From an uncultured Paracoccaceae bacterium (lineage in GTDB: Bacteria > Pseudomonadota > Alphaproteobacteria > Rhodobacterales > Rhodobacteraceae), in NCBI GenBank assembly GCA_947488605.1, contig CANKZJ010000002.1, positions 248,001-312,000 of the forward strand: a stretch of 64,000 nt of DNA, in the 5' to 3' direction. A program made the translations under genes and the position numbers. Positions 34,223 through 43,066 of the stretch are shown in pieces (the first letter of the stretch is position 1; the number at the start of each line of letters is the position of its first letter). Under the pieces are notes generated by a model. It did not search any database. It was not told where the DNA came from and was given only the letters and a program-made list of their open reading frames with translations.

Positions 34223-36040
34223 ATGTGCGGGATAGCTGGAGTAGTAGGTTTTGGAGGCGATTGCAGTAGATATCGCGACATTCTAGGTGAGATGGTCGAC
34301 TCGATCTCTCATCGGGGTCCTGACCACAATGGGGTTTTGTTTAGTGACCTAGCCTGTTTTGGACATGTTCGTCTGGCGATTATTGACCCAGAAAGAGGTC
34401 AACAGCCAGTCGGCTCGGAATCCGAGAGTAATTCGATGTGGATGGTGTTTTCTGGTGAGATTTATAACTATGTCGAACTAGCGAAGGATTTAGAGAAGAC
34501 GGGCTACAAGGGGCCATGTTCGTCGGATACTGAGGTATTGTATGAGGGGTTCAAGCGCTGGGGTGTTAGTTTCGTAAAAAAACTGCGCGGGATGTTCGCG
34601 ATTGCGCTGTGGGACCCAATTCAACGGAAACTCTGGCTTATGCGGGACGCGCTAGGAGTAAAGCCGCTTTATTTTACTGAGAAAGACGGGTTGGTCGCTT
34701 TTGGTTCGGAGCCTAAGGCCCTCTTAGCTTCTGGCATAGCTTCGCGCCGCGTCAGTTTGAGCGGCTTGCAGACGCTGTTGTCTGTCTGGCCATACAAAAC
34801 TGCGGATCAAAGAGTGTTCTCGGATATTGAGGAAGTCCCGGGCGGAGAAGTTCTTGAGTTTAGTGCGTCTGGGAGAAAAAACTGGTCGTACTGGAATCTT
34901 GCGCAAGAACAGAAAGAGCTGAATTACGAAGAGGCTGTTGCGGAGACCCATACGATTTTAGAAGAAGTAATGACTATGCAAGCCAGGAGCGATGTCGGCG
35001 TGGCATTTGCGTTGTCTGGCGGTGTCGACTCTACGACCCTTGCATTTTTTCATGCCGAGCAACAAATATCGCAACCCCTTCGGACTTTCAGTATGGGCTT
35101 TACGAGACCCCAATTGGCGTTTTCGCCTTCGGCATTTAGGCCTGATCAGGATGAACCATATATCGAAATAGCAGTAGCCGCTTTGGATTCGGAACATAGG
35201 CATTTCTCATATGATGAAGAGGAAGTCTGGGAAGCAGTTGGACTTTCGCTTCGCTCGCGGGACTTGCCTGACACTGGCGACTTGGATAGCTCATTACTCT
35301 TGTTCTTCCAGGATATTGCAGGGAGGGGCGTGAAGGTTTGTATTTCTGGGGAGGGTGCTGATGAACTGTTCGGAGGTTACCCTTGGCCACAAAAAGATTT
35401 TGATAAACGTGAGGAATTCCCGTGGAGTGGTTTACTTGGTCTTTGGCCAGGAGTTTTTAAAGATGAAGTTAGACGGGGTTTGAATATCTCAAAATTTGAA
35501 ACGGAACTATATGGAAAGATTCGGGCAGAGGCTACTCAGTTCTTGGATGCGTTTGGCGACAATCAACAAGACAGGTTAGAAAGCTATCTCAATTTGAAAG
35601 TTTTCCTAGGTGGTCAACTGGATCGTGTGGATCGGGCATCGATGGCAAATGGCATCGAAGTTCGCGTCCCTTTCTGCGATCACGTGTTGGTGCAACATGT
35701 TTGGCAACTTGATATGAAACACAAGAAGGGTGACAAGGCAAAGCAACTATTACGTGATGCTGCGCCACAAGGTGTTCCAATGGAAATCAGAACTCGGGCA
35801 AAGGCTTCTTATCCTACTTTGGGAACAAAAATGTACCAAAGAAAACTCGAGAAAGCCGTTATTGAAATGCTTGCGGACCGCGACTGGATGATGGCTGAGT
35901 GGCTGGATCACGGGAATATAATAAATGCGATTGAAGGGAAAGTTATGCCGTCTGCGCGCCCGAATGTTTGGATGAGTAGGTTGTTAGCACTTCATAGGTG
36001 GGTGAAGGAATATGATCCAGATTTTTCGGACGTATTTTGA
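34223..36040 (+). CDS. Asparagine synthase (glutamine-hydrolysing) family protein
   Basis: The product is 605 residues. The N-terminal glutaminase starts MCGIAGVVG with Cys2 as nucleophile and has SHRGPDHNG and HVRLAIIDPERGQQP. The C-terminal ATP-pyrophosphatase domain has the P-loop ALSGGVDSTTLAFFHAEQ, CISGEGADELFGGYPW and DRVDRASMANGIEVRVPFCDH. It transfers ammonia onto an activated carboxylate. In a pathway with PhzE and PhzF the substrate is probably a pathway carboxylic acid rather than aspartate; many antibiotic clusters use AsnB homologues this way. It starts 44 bases after phzE-like and overlaps the SDR by one base. Confidence 0.85.
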   Translation: MCGIAGVVGFGGDCSRYRDILGEMVDSISHRGPDHNGVLFSDLACFGHVRLAIIDPERGQQPVGSESESNSMWMVFSGEIYNYVELAKDLEKTGYKGPCSSDTEVLYEGFKRWGVSFVKKLRGMFAIALWDPIQRKLWLMRDALGVKPLYFTEKDGLVAFGSEPKALLASGIASRRVSLSGLQTLLSVWPYKTADQRVFSDIEEVPGGEVLEFSASGRKNWSYWNLAQEQKELNYEEAVAETHTILEEVMTMQARSDVGVAFALSGGVDSTTLAFFHAEQQISQPLRTFSMGFTRPQLAFSPSAFRPDQDEPYIEIAVAALDSEHRHFSYDEEEVWEAVGLSLRSRDLPDTGDLDSSLLLFFQDIAGRGVKVCISGEGADELFGGYPWPQKDFDKREEFPWSGLLGLWPGVFKDEVRRGLNISKFETELYGKIRAEATQFLDAFGDNQQDRLESYLNLKVFLGGQLDRVDRASMANGIEVRVPFCDHVLVQHVWQLDMKHKKGDKAKQLLRDAAPQGVPMEIRTRAKASYPTLGTKMYQRKLEKAVIEMLADRDWMMAEWLDHGNIINAIEGKVMPSARPNVWMSRLLALHRWVKEYDPDFSDVF

Positions 36041-36819
36041 TGGATATGCATCTTAGAAACAAAGCAGTACTGTTGAGCGGCGGAAGCCGCGGGATTGGCC
36101 GGTGCATTCTTGAAAAGCTGACTTCTGATGGGGCTATGGTCACTTTCTGCGGGCGTAACTCGCATTCCATAGAGCAAACATTGCGAGAACTCGGTGGCTC
36201 GGTATCCGCGCAGGGTGTTGTCGGGGATGTTCTAGAATCCGGATTCGAAAGAGAGATGATTGCTCGCTCGATCGAGAAGTTTGGAAGAATTGACGGGGTG
36301 GTCGCAAATGTTGGCTCTGGACGCGGCTCCGATGACCCAAACCGGTTCGCTTGGTCTGATTGGCAGTACAACATCGATATTAATGTTAAACATCCGCTAG
36401 AGTTGGCAATGGCCGCAGTTCCACACCTAGAAAAGTCTGGTGGAGGTTCTATCGTATTCATTTCTTCAATTTCAGGTAGGCTTTTTGGACCAGGAATTCA
36501 GTATGGAGCGACTAAGGCCATGATGATCTATGTAGCACAAGCTCTTGGACGCACTTTGGCTTCCCGTGGAATTAGAGTGAACTCCGTTAGCCCCGGCTCT
36601 ATACAAACGGAAAATGGACATTGGGATGTGATGTTGAAAGAAAACCCCGAAGAATATGCCTGGTTTTTGAAGGACGGCTTTCCTGGTGGTCGTTTGGGGA
36701 AACCAGAAGAGGTCGCCAACATTGTTTCATTTCTGCTTTCAGAGAATTCATCATTGGTTAATGGTGCTGACATTGCGGCCGATGGTGGACAATTAAAACC
36801 GACAAATAGGAAGTACTGA
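36040..36819 (+). CDS. Short-chain dehydrogenase/reductase (SDR)
   Basis: The product is about 259 residues. A classical SDR with NAD(P) site LLSGGSRGIGRCI, NVGSG-type NNAG replacement (VVANVGSGRG), catalytic Ser in IVFISSISG, and Tyr/Lys in GIQYGATKAMM. The C-terminal SLVNGADIAADGGQL is typical. The NNAG motif reads ANVG, a common variant. It is the last gene of the PhzF-PhzE-AsnB-like cluster. It would oxidise a hydroxyl or reduce a ketone on the cyclohexadiene product; an EntA-like dihydrodiol oxidation is one possibility. The ATG at 36040 overlaps the preceding TGA. Confidence 0.88.
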   Translation: MDMHLRNKAVLLSGGSRGIGRCILEKLTSDGAMVTFCGRNSHSIEQTLRELGGSVSAQGVVGDVLESGFEREMIARSIEKFGRIDGVVANVGSGRGSDDPNRFAWSDWQYNIDINVKHPLELAMAAVPHLEKSGGGSIVFISSISGRLFGPGIQYGATKAMMIYVAQALGRTLASRGIRVNSVSPGSIQTENGHWDVMLKENPEEYAWFLKDGFPGGRLGKPEEVANIVSFLLSENSSLVNGADIAADGGQLKPTNRKY

Positions 36820-36832
36820 CGGAGATTTTTTT

Positions 36833-38215
36833 CTACCATTTGGTTAGGAATTCTGTTGCAATGATTCGAATTTGAGAGGCAACTCCTGACGCTTTATAAT
36901 TCTGTTTGTTCGCGGTTTCGGCAATTCGGCGGAGATAGTGTTCGTGCCAAGAGGTGCGCATCTCGGGAGGCGAAAGAGTGAGTGGATGAAGTGCATCGAG
37001 CACCCCGTCTAGATCGTTGAGCCGGAGTCGTGCTCTGGCAAGGTGAACCTGAGCAACAAGCATATCAGGGTATGATTGGTCTGGACCTGAACTATTCCCA
37101 AATGCGGAGATTGCGCTCAAAGATGCCTGAGCTGATTGTTCGAGCGTTTTTTTCCCTCCTTCGATCTCCAGAAGCGCACTAGCTGCGTAATAAGGAACCT
37201 TGGCTGGCGGGAAGACGAAGATGCCAGGTAGATCAAGTTCTTCTGAGCTCGGAACCTCACCAAACTCGGTTTCACTTTCGGCAAGATAATCGGTTACTGG
37301 TTTTTGATAACCGAGGTTTGCAGCGCACTCTCCAGCTGAGCTTAAAAGGCGGGAGCGCTTTTCTCCGCGCGCACCTTGAATCAAAAGGCCGCGTTCTGCA
37401 CTCTGGAGGGCGCGAGAATTATCGTCATTGATTCGTTGAATTAAGGACAGAGTTCCGAAAGCCCAAGCTTGAAGGTTCGGAGATCCGCTGCTTTTCCCCA
37501 GAGTGACGCACGCCTCAGCATATTTTTCCGCGAGTCCGAGTTGCCCCAAATCCATCGCCGCGTAAGAGTACAAACCGAACAATTGTCCGTTTAAGATTAG
37601 TACCGGTGTTTGTGACTTTGCACTGAGTGGGCGCGATAAAAAACTAGTGAGCTGAGATGCTGATTGGCGGAGGTTCCGGACGACCTGACTCGGCGGAGTC
37701 CAATTGTACGTTCTTGCAGCCTCTCGCAGTCGGGTGTGCATAAGCTCGATTGTTTCGCTTGAAATTGAATGGCTTGAATTGGCAATCTGCCAACCTTCGT
37801 AAATAGCAAGAGGTGCTGAAGTGATTACTTCGAATTCATCGTTCGCGCCAAGCACCTGTCCAGATTCGTTTGAGCTCCGTTTGGGTAGAGCCACTATATA
37901 CTGGTGTATTTTTGCTAACACGGTATCGCAACGTTCGATCAGTTGGGTAGAAGTTAGAGGTTCTCGGGTGAGGTATTTTGTTTTTTCACGTTCTAGAAAG
38001 AGCTCTATTCGTCTTGCCCAGTCGAGATCTTTATAGATTAAGGGTTCGTCAGATCTTGTTTGGTCTTTCACATTCCATTGTAGGTACAGAAAGTCCCAAT
38101 CTGCATCCGTCAACGTGTCCAGTGTACTGGCAAGGGCATTAAGAAACTCTTGAGAGTTCGGCTTCTTTGAAAGTGGTGGAGTATGAACATACTCATGCCA
38201 GAATCCATCTTCCAA
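36833..38215 (-). CDS. TPR-like hypothetical protein with no standard start codon
   Basis: The product is at least 460 residues, mostly helical. Residues 215-460 have a solenoid, TPR-like pattern: LILNGQLFGLYSYAAMDLGQLGLAEKYAEACVTLG, LQAWAFGTLSLIQRINDDNSRALQSAERGLLI, LARARLRLNDLDGVLDALHPL. This resembles the C-terminal part of XRE-TPR regulators. The only listed start is TTG at 38215, but the frame stays open to about 38,470 with protein-like sequence (for example NHYHGTNAVSVELDKLRQDS) and no ATG, GTG or TTG there. So the gene may have lost its 5' end or carry a frameshift. It faces the SDR gene and may regulate the cluster or be a relic. Confidence 0.6.
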   Translation of the reverse strand: MEDGFWHEYVHTPPLSKKPNSQEFLNALASTLDTLTDADWDFLYLQWNVKDQTRSDEPLIYKDLDWARRIELFLEREKTKYLTREPLTSTQLIERCDTVLAKIHQYIVALPKRSSNESGQVLGANDEFEVITSAPLAIYEGWQIANSSHSISSETIELMHTRLREAARTYNWTPPSQVVRNLRQSASQLTSFLSRPLSAKSQTPVLILNGQLFGLYSYAAMDLGQLGLAEKYAEACVTLGKSSGSPNLQAWAFGTLSLIQRINDDNSRALQSAERGLLIQGARGEKRSRLLSSAGECAANLGYQKPVTDYLAESETEFGEVPSSEELDLPGIFVFPPAKVPYYAASALLEIEGGKKTLEQSAQASLSAISAFGNSSGPDQSYPDMLVAQVHLARARLRLNDLDGVLDALHPLTLSPPEMRTSWHEHYLRRIAETANKQNYKASGVASQIRIIATEFLTKW

Positions 38216-38418
38216 CTTTGCACGATCTTGGATTCCGGTTCCTTGCCTTAAATTCAGGAGATCGATGAAGCGGGAGTCCTGTCGAAGCTTGTCCAGTTCA
38301 ACCGAAACCGCATTGGTGCCATGATAGTGGTTTTCCCATGAAACCGACTGCGCCGTAATTGAATGTACTTCTGTGTGCGGATGCGACGACCATGACGATT
38401 TTTCATGGGCGCCGCTTG

Positions 38419-38868
38419 TTAGTTTCCCTTTGATGCCTTTACGATATTGGTGAAAGATACGTCGCCCTTTGCATCGATTTTTTTACTGCGAACGCCGCCT
38501 TCAACAAAGTTAAAAGAGACGTTTTTCCCACTCTCAATTATATCAACATTGACAGCATAGGTCGACAACTGGTCTTGCGGGATTGATCGGATAATTTCTT
38601 GTAGTTGACTAGCCAGTTCTATTAGGCGCGTGTCTTCTGCAATGTCTTTGTCCGAAAGGTCACTGGAGATTGCGCTTTTGAATGCTTCGTTTTCTTCTGC
38701 GTTTTCGAGCAGCTCCAGTGACTTCACGCCGTGCATTGATGAAAGGCGCTCTTTGATCGTCTCGAAGATATCTTTGCCTGCGCCTTTTGCAACCTCGGAA
38801 AGCGCACCTTTTGCACTGAGAGTTGCTCCGGCGATGAGCAAAGCTGTAAATCCTGAAATGAACTCCAT
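38419..38868 (-). CDS. Hypothetical protein with N-terminal membrane-like helix
   Basis: The product is 149 residues. The N-terminus MEFISGFTALLIAGATLSAKGALSEVAKGAGKDIFETIKERL has a hydrophobic, alanine-rich helix, then an acidic helical middle, and a C-terminal beta-rich stretch (KNVSFNFVEGGVRSKKIDAKGDVSFTNIVKASKGN). This kind of layout is seen in small proteins of NACHT/STAND-type systems, with a GDVSFTNI-like repeat at the end; that comparison is from memory and weak. It lies just upstream of the TPR-like gene, whose open frame overlaps its 3' end. No function assigned. Confidence 0.55.
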   Translation of the reverse strand: MEFISGFTALLIAGATLSAKGALSEVAKGAGKDIFETIKERLSSMHGVKSLELLENAEENEAFKSAISSDLSDKDIAEDTRLIELASQLQEIIRSIPQDQLSTYAVNVDIIESGKNVSFNFVEGGVRSKKIDAKGDVSFTNIVKASKGN

Positions 38869-39122
38869 GACTGTTTCCCTTCGTTTCGTTTTTGATATCG
38901 ATTTTAATATATATTCTACATAGTTGGCAGCTTTTTAGCTCCCATTCAAGTTGTTCGTCGTGAGGCAGCGCAATGAACGGAAATTTTCGACTATCTGGCA
39001 GCATTATCCTTTCGAGATAGGCCTTGAAAGGCCGTCAAAGCCGATTGGGTAAGCAAGCCAGAAAGCGATACGGCTGGGAAAGGTATCCCGTTCGAGAGTG
39101 TGTCCGTCTTTGATTGCAGCAT

Positions 39123-39386
39123 ATGCCAAGCAATGATACTCAACCGGTGTATCTTGCTGGCTATGATCCAGATTCCTGGACCTTTGATCTTTTTGATGAA
39201 TCTGGATGCTGGATGGGTTGGATATCGGGAGATGAAATCCTTGACCTTGGTGACGAAAGAAATCCAAGTGCGATTATCGCAACTTCCTGCAAAGATACGC
39301 GTGAGATTGATCTTGATCTTGATCAAACCAAGTATCACGAGATGCTTCAAGAAGTCGAATTGGTAGAGCTTCACACCCTTTGCTAA
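39123..39386 (+). CDS. Small acidic hypothetical protein
   Basis: The product is 87 residues, strongly acidic, without signal peptide, membrane helix or known domain. It contains LAGYDPDSWTFDLFDESGCWMGWISGDEILDLGD and DLDLDQTKYHEMLQEVELVEL. The start ATG at 39123 has no strong ribosome site. A shared bidirectional terminator closes the gene, which supports it being real. It sits opposite the serine recombinase. Confidence 0.45.
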   Translation: MPSNDTQPVYLAGYDPDSWTFDLFDESGCWMGWISGDEILDLGDERNPSAIIATSCKDTREIDLDLDQTKYHEMLQEVELVELHTLC

Positions 39387-39413
39387 ATGGTTGAACAAGC
39401 TGTCTGACAGCAC

Positions 39414-39449
39414 AAAAAAACGCCCGCCTACTTTTAGGCCGGGCGTTTT
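39414..39449. terminator. Bidirectional intrinsic terminator
   Basis: CGCCCG-CCT (39421-39429) pairs with AGG-C-CGGGCG (39436-39445), with one bulged C. It has seven A residues before it (39414-39420) and TTTT after it, so it works on both strands: for the small acidic gene on plus and the recombinase on minus. Confidence 0.8.
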
Positions 39450-39487
39450 CATAATGTTGAACCACATAAATCCAAGACGGCTAGAAG

Positions 39488-40981
39488 TCACTTCATCATG
39501 CGACGTGATAAAAGGTCGAGGAGTGGGTCGTGCTGCTTCACATAAGGGGCCAGCTCGGCCAAATTACGGCTCTGAAGCCAAGAATATGACTGTAAACAAA
39601 GCTCTTTTCCGGACACGGTACGGTTCGAGAACCAGTTTTGGACCATCCATCGTTTTTCAGGTGGTTTTGCTGTTCCGTAAAGCACAGCAAGGTTTTTCAT
39701 GAGTTCGATAAATATTTGCATCTCGGCATCGGAAAGGTGGCCTGTCTCCATCTTTTGCCGCTCTGCTTCTTTCTCTCGTAGCTCAAGTGACAGGGTTTGT
39801 TTCCGCGTGTTGAAGTCATCCTTGGTCAACGCACCGTCAACCAATAGATCTGTTAGTCGCTCAAGACGCGCACGGATCTCACTGATTTGCAGCTCAACCG
39901 AGCGACACTGCTGCGTGCGTTCATCGCTCTCGACCCAAGCCTTCCAATTCGTCTCCAAGGTGCGTGCATCATCTGATTTGAATTGAAGCATCGCCAGTTG
40001 CGACTGCAGCTCATTTTCCAGGACATCTTCCCTGATCGTGGTTGTTGGACAGTTCGATTGCTGGCAACGATAATAGACACGCGCTTTTTGTCGTTCTGGT
40101 GACATAGGGCCATCACACAGCCCACATCGAAACAAGCCGCGATAAAGGTGGTTGTGTTTGGTAACTTTCTTCCCCGCTTTCCCAGACTTGATGTCACGCA
40201 CCAATTTGAATGTCTTGGGATCAATGATTGGTTCATGCACACCTTCGAACACATCGCCGCTTCGCTGCATCACAATTAACCCGGTATAAAACGGGTTTCT
40301 GAGGATTGTTTCAATCCCGTGCTTGCTGAGCGGCTTTCCGACGTGGTTGCGCAGGCCACGTTTCTCCATGATCGGCATGAGTGAGCAGATGGAGTGCTGA
40401 CCGGTCGCGTAAAGCGCAAACAGCTCTTTGATCAATGGTCCCTTTTTGGGGCAAATGCGCTTTGGCAGATCGCGCTTCTTGGTTTTGGATAGTCGGGTAT
40501 TGTTGTCCAGATAGCCAATTGGTGCGCGGAATGGATACAGCCCTTGTTTGAGCCGCCCTTGCTGCCCTTTCATCACCTCTGTCCTGTGATTGCGGATGAA
40601 GTCAGCGGCAATCACCGCAAGTATATCAGCCGTCAGCCGCCCACCACGCGAATTGAAATCGATGTTCTCAGTCGCAATATGGATATCGATACCAAGGTTA
40701 GGCAACTGACTGATGGCATCCCAGTCTGTTAGGTTGCGAACAGATCGATCAATCTTATGAAATATGACGCCATCGACAGCACCTGACCGCAGTTCTTTCA
40801 TCATCTTGTTAAAGATGGGTCGCCCTCGTTTGGCGGCAGATTGTTTTTCTTCAAACCACTTTGAGACGGTGAGATCTTTTTGACGCGCGAACGCAAGAAT
40901 GGCGTCCTGTTGGGCCTCAAGGGAGACCCCTTCCTCTTGCTTTTTCGTGGAGACGCGGATGTAGCCAAAACACTGTTTCAT
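39488..40981 (-). CDS. Large serine recombinase
   Basis: The product is 497 residues. The resolvase/invertase catalytic domain starts FGYIRVSTKKQEEGVSLEAQQDAILAFA with the nucleophilic Ser in RVST. GVIFHKIDRSVRNLTDWDAI completes the active site. A recombinase domain (PIGYLDNN... ILRNPFYTGLIVMQR) and a zinc-ribbon (YRGLFRCGLCDGPMSPERQKARVYYRCQQSNCPTTTI) follow, then a coiled-coil (residues 395-450). Such proteins integrate or excise phages and conjugative elements. The ATG at 40981 fits the family start, but the frame stays open to 41173 where it overlaps the stop of the conjugation ATPase. It is placed at a junction inside mobile DNA. Target site unknown. Confidence 0.93.
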   Translation of the reverse strand: MKQCFGYIRVSTKKQEEGVSLEAQQDAILAFARQKDLTVSKWFEEKQSAAKRGRPIFNKMMKELRSGAVDGVIFHKIDRSVRNLTDWDAISQLPNLGIDIHIATENIDFNSRGGRLTADILAVIAADFIRNHRTEVMKGQQGRLKQGLYPFRAPIGYLDNNTRLSKTKKRDLPKRICPKKGPLIKELFALYATGQHSICSLMPIMEKRGLRNHVGKPLSKHGIETILRNPFYTGLIVMQRSGDVFEGVHEPIIDPKTFKLVRDIKSGKAGKKVTKHNHLYRGLFRCGLCDGPMSPERQKARVYYRCQQSNCPTTTIREDVLENELQSQLAMLQFKSDDARTLETNWKAWVESDERTQQCRSVELQISEIRARLERLTDLLVDGALTKDDFNTRKQTLSLELREKEAERQKMETGHLSDAEMQIFIELMKNLAVLYGTAKPPEKRWMVQNWFSNRTVSGKELCLQSYSWLQSRNLAELAPYVKQHDPLLDLLSRRMMK

Positions 40982-41169
40982 AAAGAGAATGTTATTCTTC
41001 GACTCTATCAGATTTGTCGTTTTCAAGCGAATCTCGCCAAGGCCATGATCCGTCCTCCAGCATGCGCAGATAAATCCGCTTACAAAGCTCGAGGTGTTGT
41101 CGCAGATGTTCTTCTTTATCCATGACACCAGTCTACCGATGCCACCAACAACGCCTAGCAGCCAGATTA

Positions 41170-42336
41170 TCACCCAGGGTGATATGGTGGATACATAGAT
41201 GCCGAGAACGATGCGAGACGTTCACCACTGCGCATGACTTGCACGGCGGCGCGGTGGTTGGGTTGGTTTTGCAGATCTTGGGTGCTGAACGGCTGCAGCA
41301 TGCGCTGGATAATGGGCGCATCTTTCGATCCCACGCGGAATGCGATGAGGTTCCCGACGTTACCAAAGATCGCGTCCGATACATCATTGTCTGTCTGCGA
41401 GAGATGCTGATGGGCCAGCACAAGCCCCAGACGGTACTTGCGGGCCTCTGAGAGCATCCCTGCGAAGCTTTTGGTGGTCAGGTTGGGAAACTCATCAACA
41501 TAGAGGAAGAACGGCCGTCTGGCGGCTTCTGGTAGCCCATGACGGGTTGTGGCGGCATGCATGATGGATGACGTAATGAGACCGCCGAGGATATTGGCGA
41601 TGTCTGAGCCAAGGCGTCCTTTGGCGAGGTTCACGATCAGGATTTGTCCCGTGTCCATGATGTTGCGGAACCGTAGCGGGTGCTTGGGTTCACAGAGTGC
41701 TGTGCGCACCGCAGGTTGTGCGAGAAACCCACCGAATTTATTGGCGATGGGTGTTATACCGTCTCCGCTGCCTTGGTGATGTAGCTTTGGGAACTCCGTC
41801 TTCCAAAAGAACCGCACCTGTTCGTCAGTGATCTGATCAACCACCTGGCGGCGATAGCCGTCATAGGTGAGCATGCGCAGCACATCGCGCAGATCGGCAT
41901 CTTGGGTCTCAAGCAGGGCGAGGAGCGTAAAGCGCAGGATGTGCTCCATGCGGGCACCCCAGGCGTCCGGCCATTGCTTCTTGAGGGTCTCGATCAAACC
42001 AGACGCGACCAGTGGCCGGTGGATGGCTGAGACCTTCGAGAGTGGGTTGTATCCCAAGTTGCACTCTGGATCGCTCACGTTCCAATAGTGATGTGGGACG
42101 ATCAGATCGCGGTGCAGTGCCGCTGCCAGATCGCCATGGGGATCGATTAAACAGAACCCTGTGCCCTGTCGGGCGTCTTGATGGGTGAGGTTGAGGAGCA
42201 ATGTAGATTTACCCGTCCCTGTCTGGCCAACAATATACAAATGCTGCAGGCGGTCCGCACCCGCGATGGCAAAGGGTTGAGGTGATTTGTATCGCTGATA
42301 AGCGAGACCGAGCACGGCGTGGTGTTTGGTGAACAT
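41170..42336 (-). CDS. VirD4/TraD-like conjugative coupling ATPase
   Basis: The product is about 388 residues (405 if GTG at 42387 is used). It is a VirD4/TraG-type P-loop ATPase with Walker A YIVGQTGTGKSTLLLNL, then LIDPHGDLAAAL, Walker B FFLYVDEFPNLTTKSFA and sensor LGLVLAHQHLSQ. The C-terminus ends with a short PP-rich tail (FSASMYPPYHPG). No N-terminal membrane helices are seen, so it may be a soluble mobilisation factor. A palindrome lies right where the GTG start would be, so ATG at 42336 is favoured. It ends directly against the serine recombinase frame. Confidence 0.85.
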   Translation of the reverse strand: MFTKHHAVLGLAYQRYKSPQPFAIAGADRLQHLYIVGQTGTGKSTLLLNLTHQDARQGTGFCLIDPHGDLAAALHRDLIVPHHYWNVSDPECNLGYNPLSKVSAIHRPLVASGLIETLKKQWPDAWGARMEHILRFTLLALLETQDADLRDVLRMLTYDGYRRQVVDQITDEQVRFFWKTEFPKLHHQGSGDGITPIANKFGGFLAQPAVRTALCEPKHPLRFRNIMDTGQILIVNLAKGRLGSDIANILGGLITSSIMHAATTRHGLPEAARRPFFLYVDEFPNLTTKSFAGMLSEARKYRLGLVLAHQHLSQTDNDVSDAIFGNVGNLIAFRVGSKDAPIIQRMLQPFSTQDLQNQPNHRAAVQVMRSGERLASFSASMYPPYHPG

Positions 42337-42382
42337 GCGGCAATTGTCAGCCCTGTGCCGATGCCGCGATAGCAGGCTGTTT

Positions 42383-42397
42383 ATCACTGTCAGTGAT
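42383..42397. promoter_or_regulatory. Short palindrome upstream of coupling ATPase
   Basis: ATCACTG (42383-42389) and CAGTGAT (42391-42397) form a perfect 7-bp inverted repeat around one base, in the gap between the divergent ATPase and DUF3768 genes. It could be an operator, for example of the XRE regulator encoded at 50.9 kb; that link is a guess. Confidence 0.4.
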
Positions 42398-42530
42398 ATG
42401 GTGACTGCTTTGTCTGCAACGGGCTATACGGCATCATAGGCATAGAACAGTTCTTTCTCCCGGCCTCGTCTTTCGAACGGGCGCGCCTGAGCAATCCCGC
42501 TCGGACCCGCCTGATTGAAAGGTGAGACCC

Positions 42531-43064
42531 ATGGAAACCAAACAACAAACCGCCACCCCAGACACCATCAACAGCGTCCCAATCTGTCAGACCTGCGCAT
42601 CAGAGCATATCGCTAAAGATGCCTTTGCCTGCTTCAACCGCGAGAGCGGTCTTTGGGAGCTGGAGAACGTCTTTGATGCAGCCCACTGTCATCAGTGCGA
42701 AGGTGCAACCAAACTTGATTGGGTGCCCAGTGATGCCGTGCAGAACCGACGGGTGCGTGCACTGAACGACCGGTTCCGCACAGAAGGTCTTGGCAATGGC
42801 ACGATTGTGCTGACCCAAGGCATCCAAGAAGGCGGACAGGATTTCATCCTTGCTGCTGTTGATTCCATTCGCGCCTTCAGTGACTTCTCCGAGGACAATG
42901 ACCCTTGGGGCGAGCATGACTTTGGGGCCGTTGAGATCGAAGGCCAGAAGGCGTTCTGGAAGCTGGACTACTATGATCCAACGCTCACGCAAGGATCAGA
43001 GAACCCGGCCAATGAGGCACTGACCCACCGGGTGCTGACGATCATGCTGGCTAGTGAGTACTGA
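42531..43064 (+). CDS. DUF3768 domain protein
   Basis: The product is 177 residues. The N-terminus has two CxxC-like pairs (ICQTCASEHI, AHCHQCEGATKLDW). The DUF3768 core reads NRRVRALNDRFRTEGLGNGTIVLTQGI, ILAAVDSIRAFSDFSEDNDPWGEHDFGAVEIEGQKAFWKLDYYDP and VLTIMLASEY. The domain is frequent on plasmids and conjugative elements of Rhodobacteraceae; function unknown. It has a good AAAGGTGAG site. The next gene starts 2 bases after its stop and is frameshifted. Confidence 0.9.
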   Translation: METKQQTATPDTINSVPICQTCASEHIAKDAFACFNRESGLWELENVFDAAHCHQCEGATKLDWVPSDAVQNRRVRALNDRFRTEGLGNGTIVLTQGIQEGGQDFILAAVDSIRAFSDFSEDNDPWGEHDFGAVEIEGQKAFWKLDYYDPTLTQGSENPANEALTHRVLTIMLASEY

Positions 43065-43066
43065 GC

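Noticed and set aside
31574..36819. A full phenazine cluster
   Set aside because: PhzD, PhzA/B and PhzG are not present.
42383..42397. GTG at 42387 as start of the coupling ATPase
   Set aside because: It falls inside a palindrome and lacks a ribosome site; the ATG at 42336 is more plausible.
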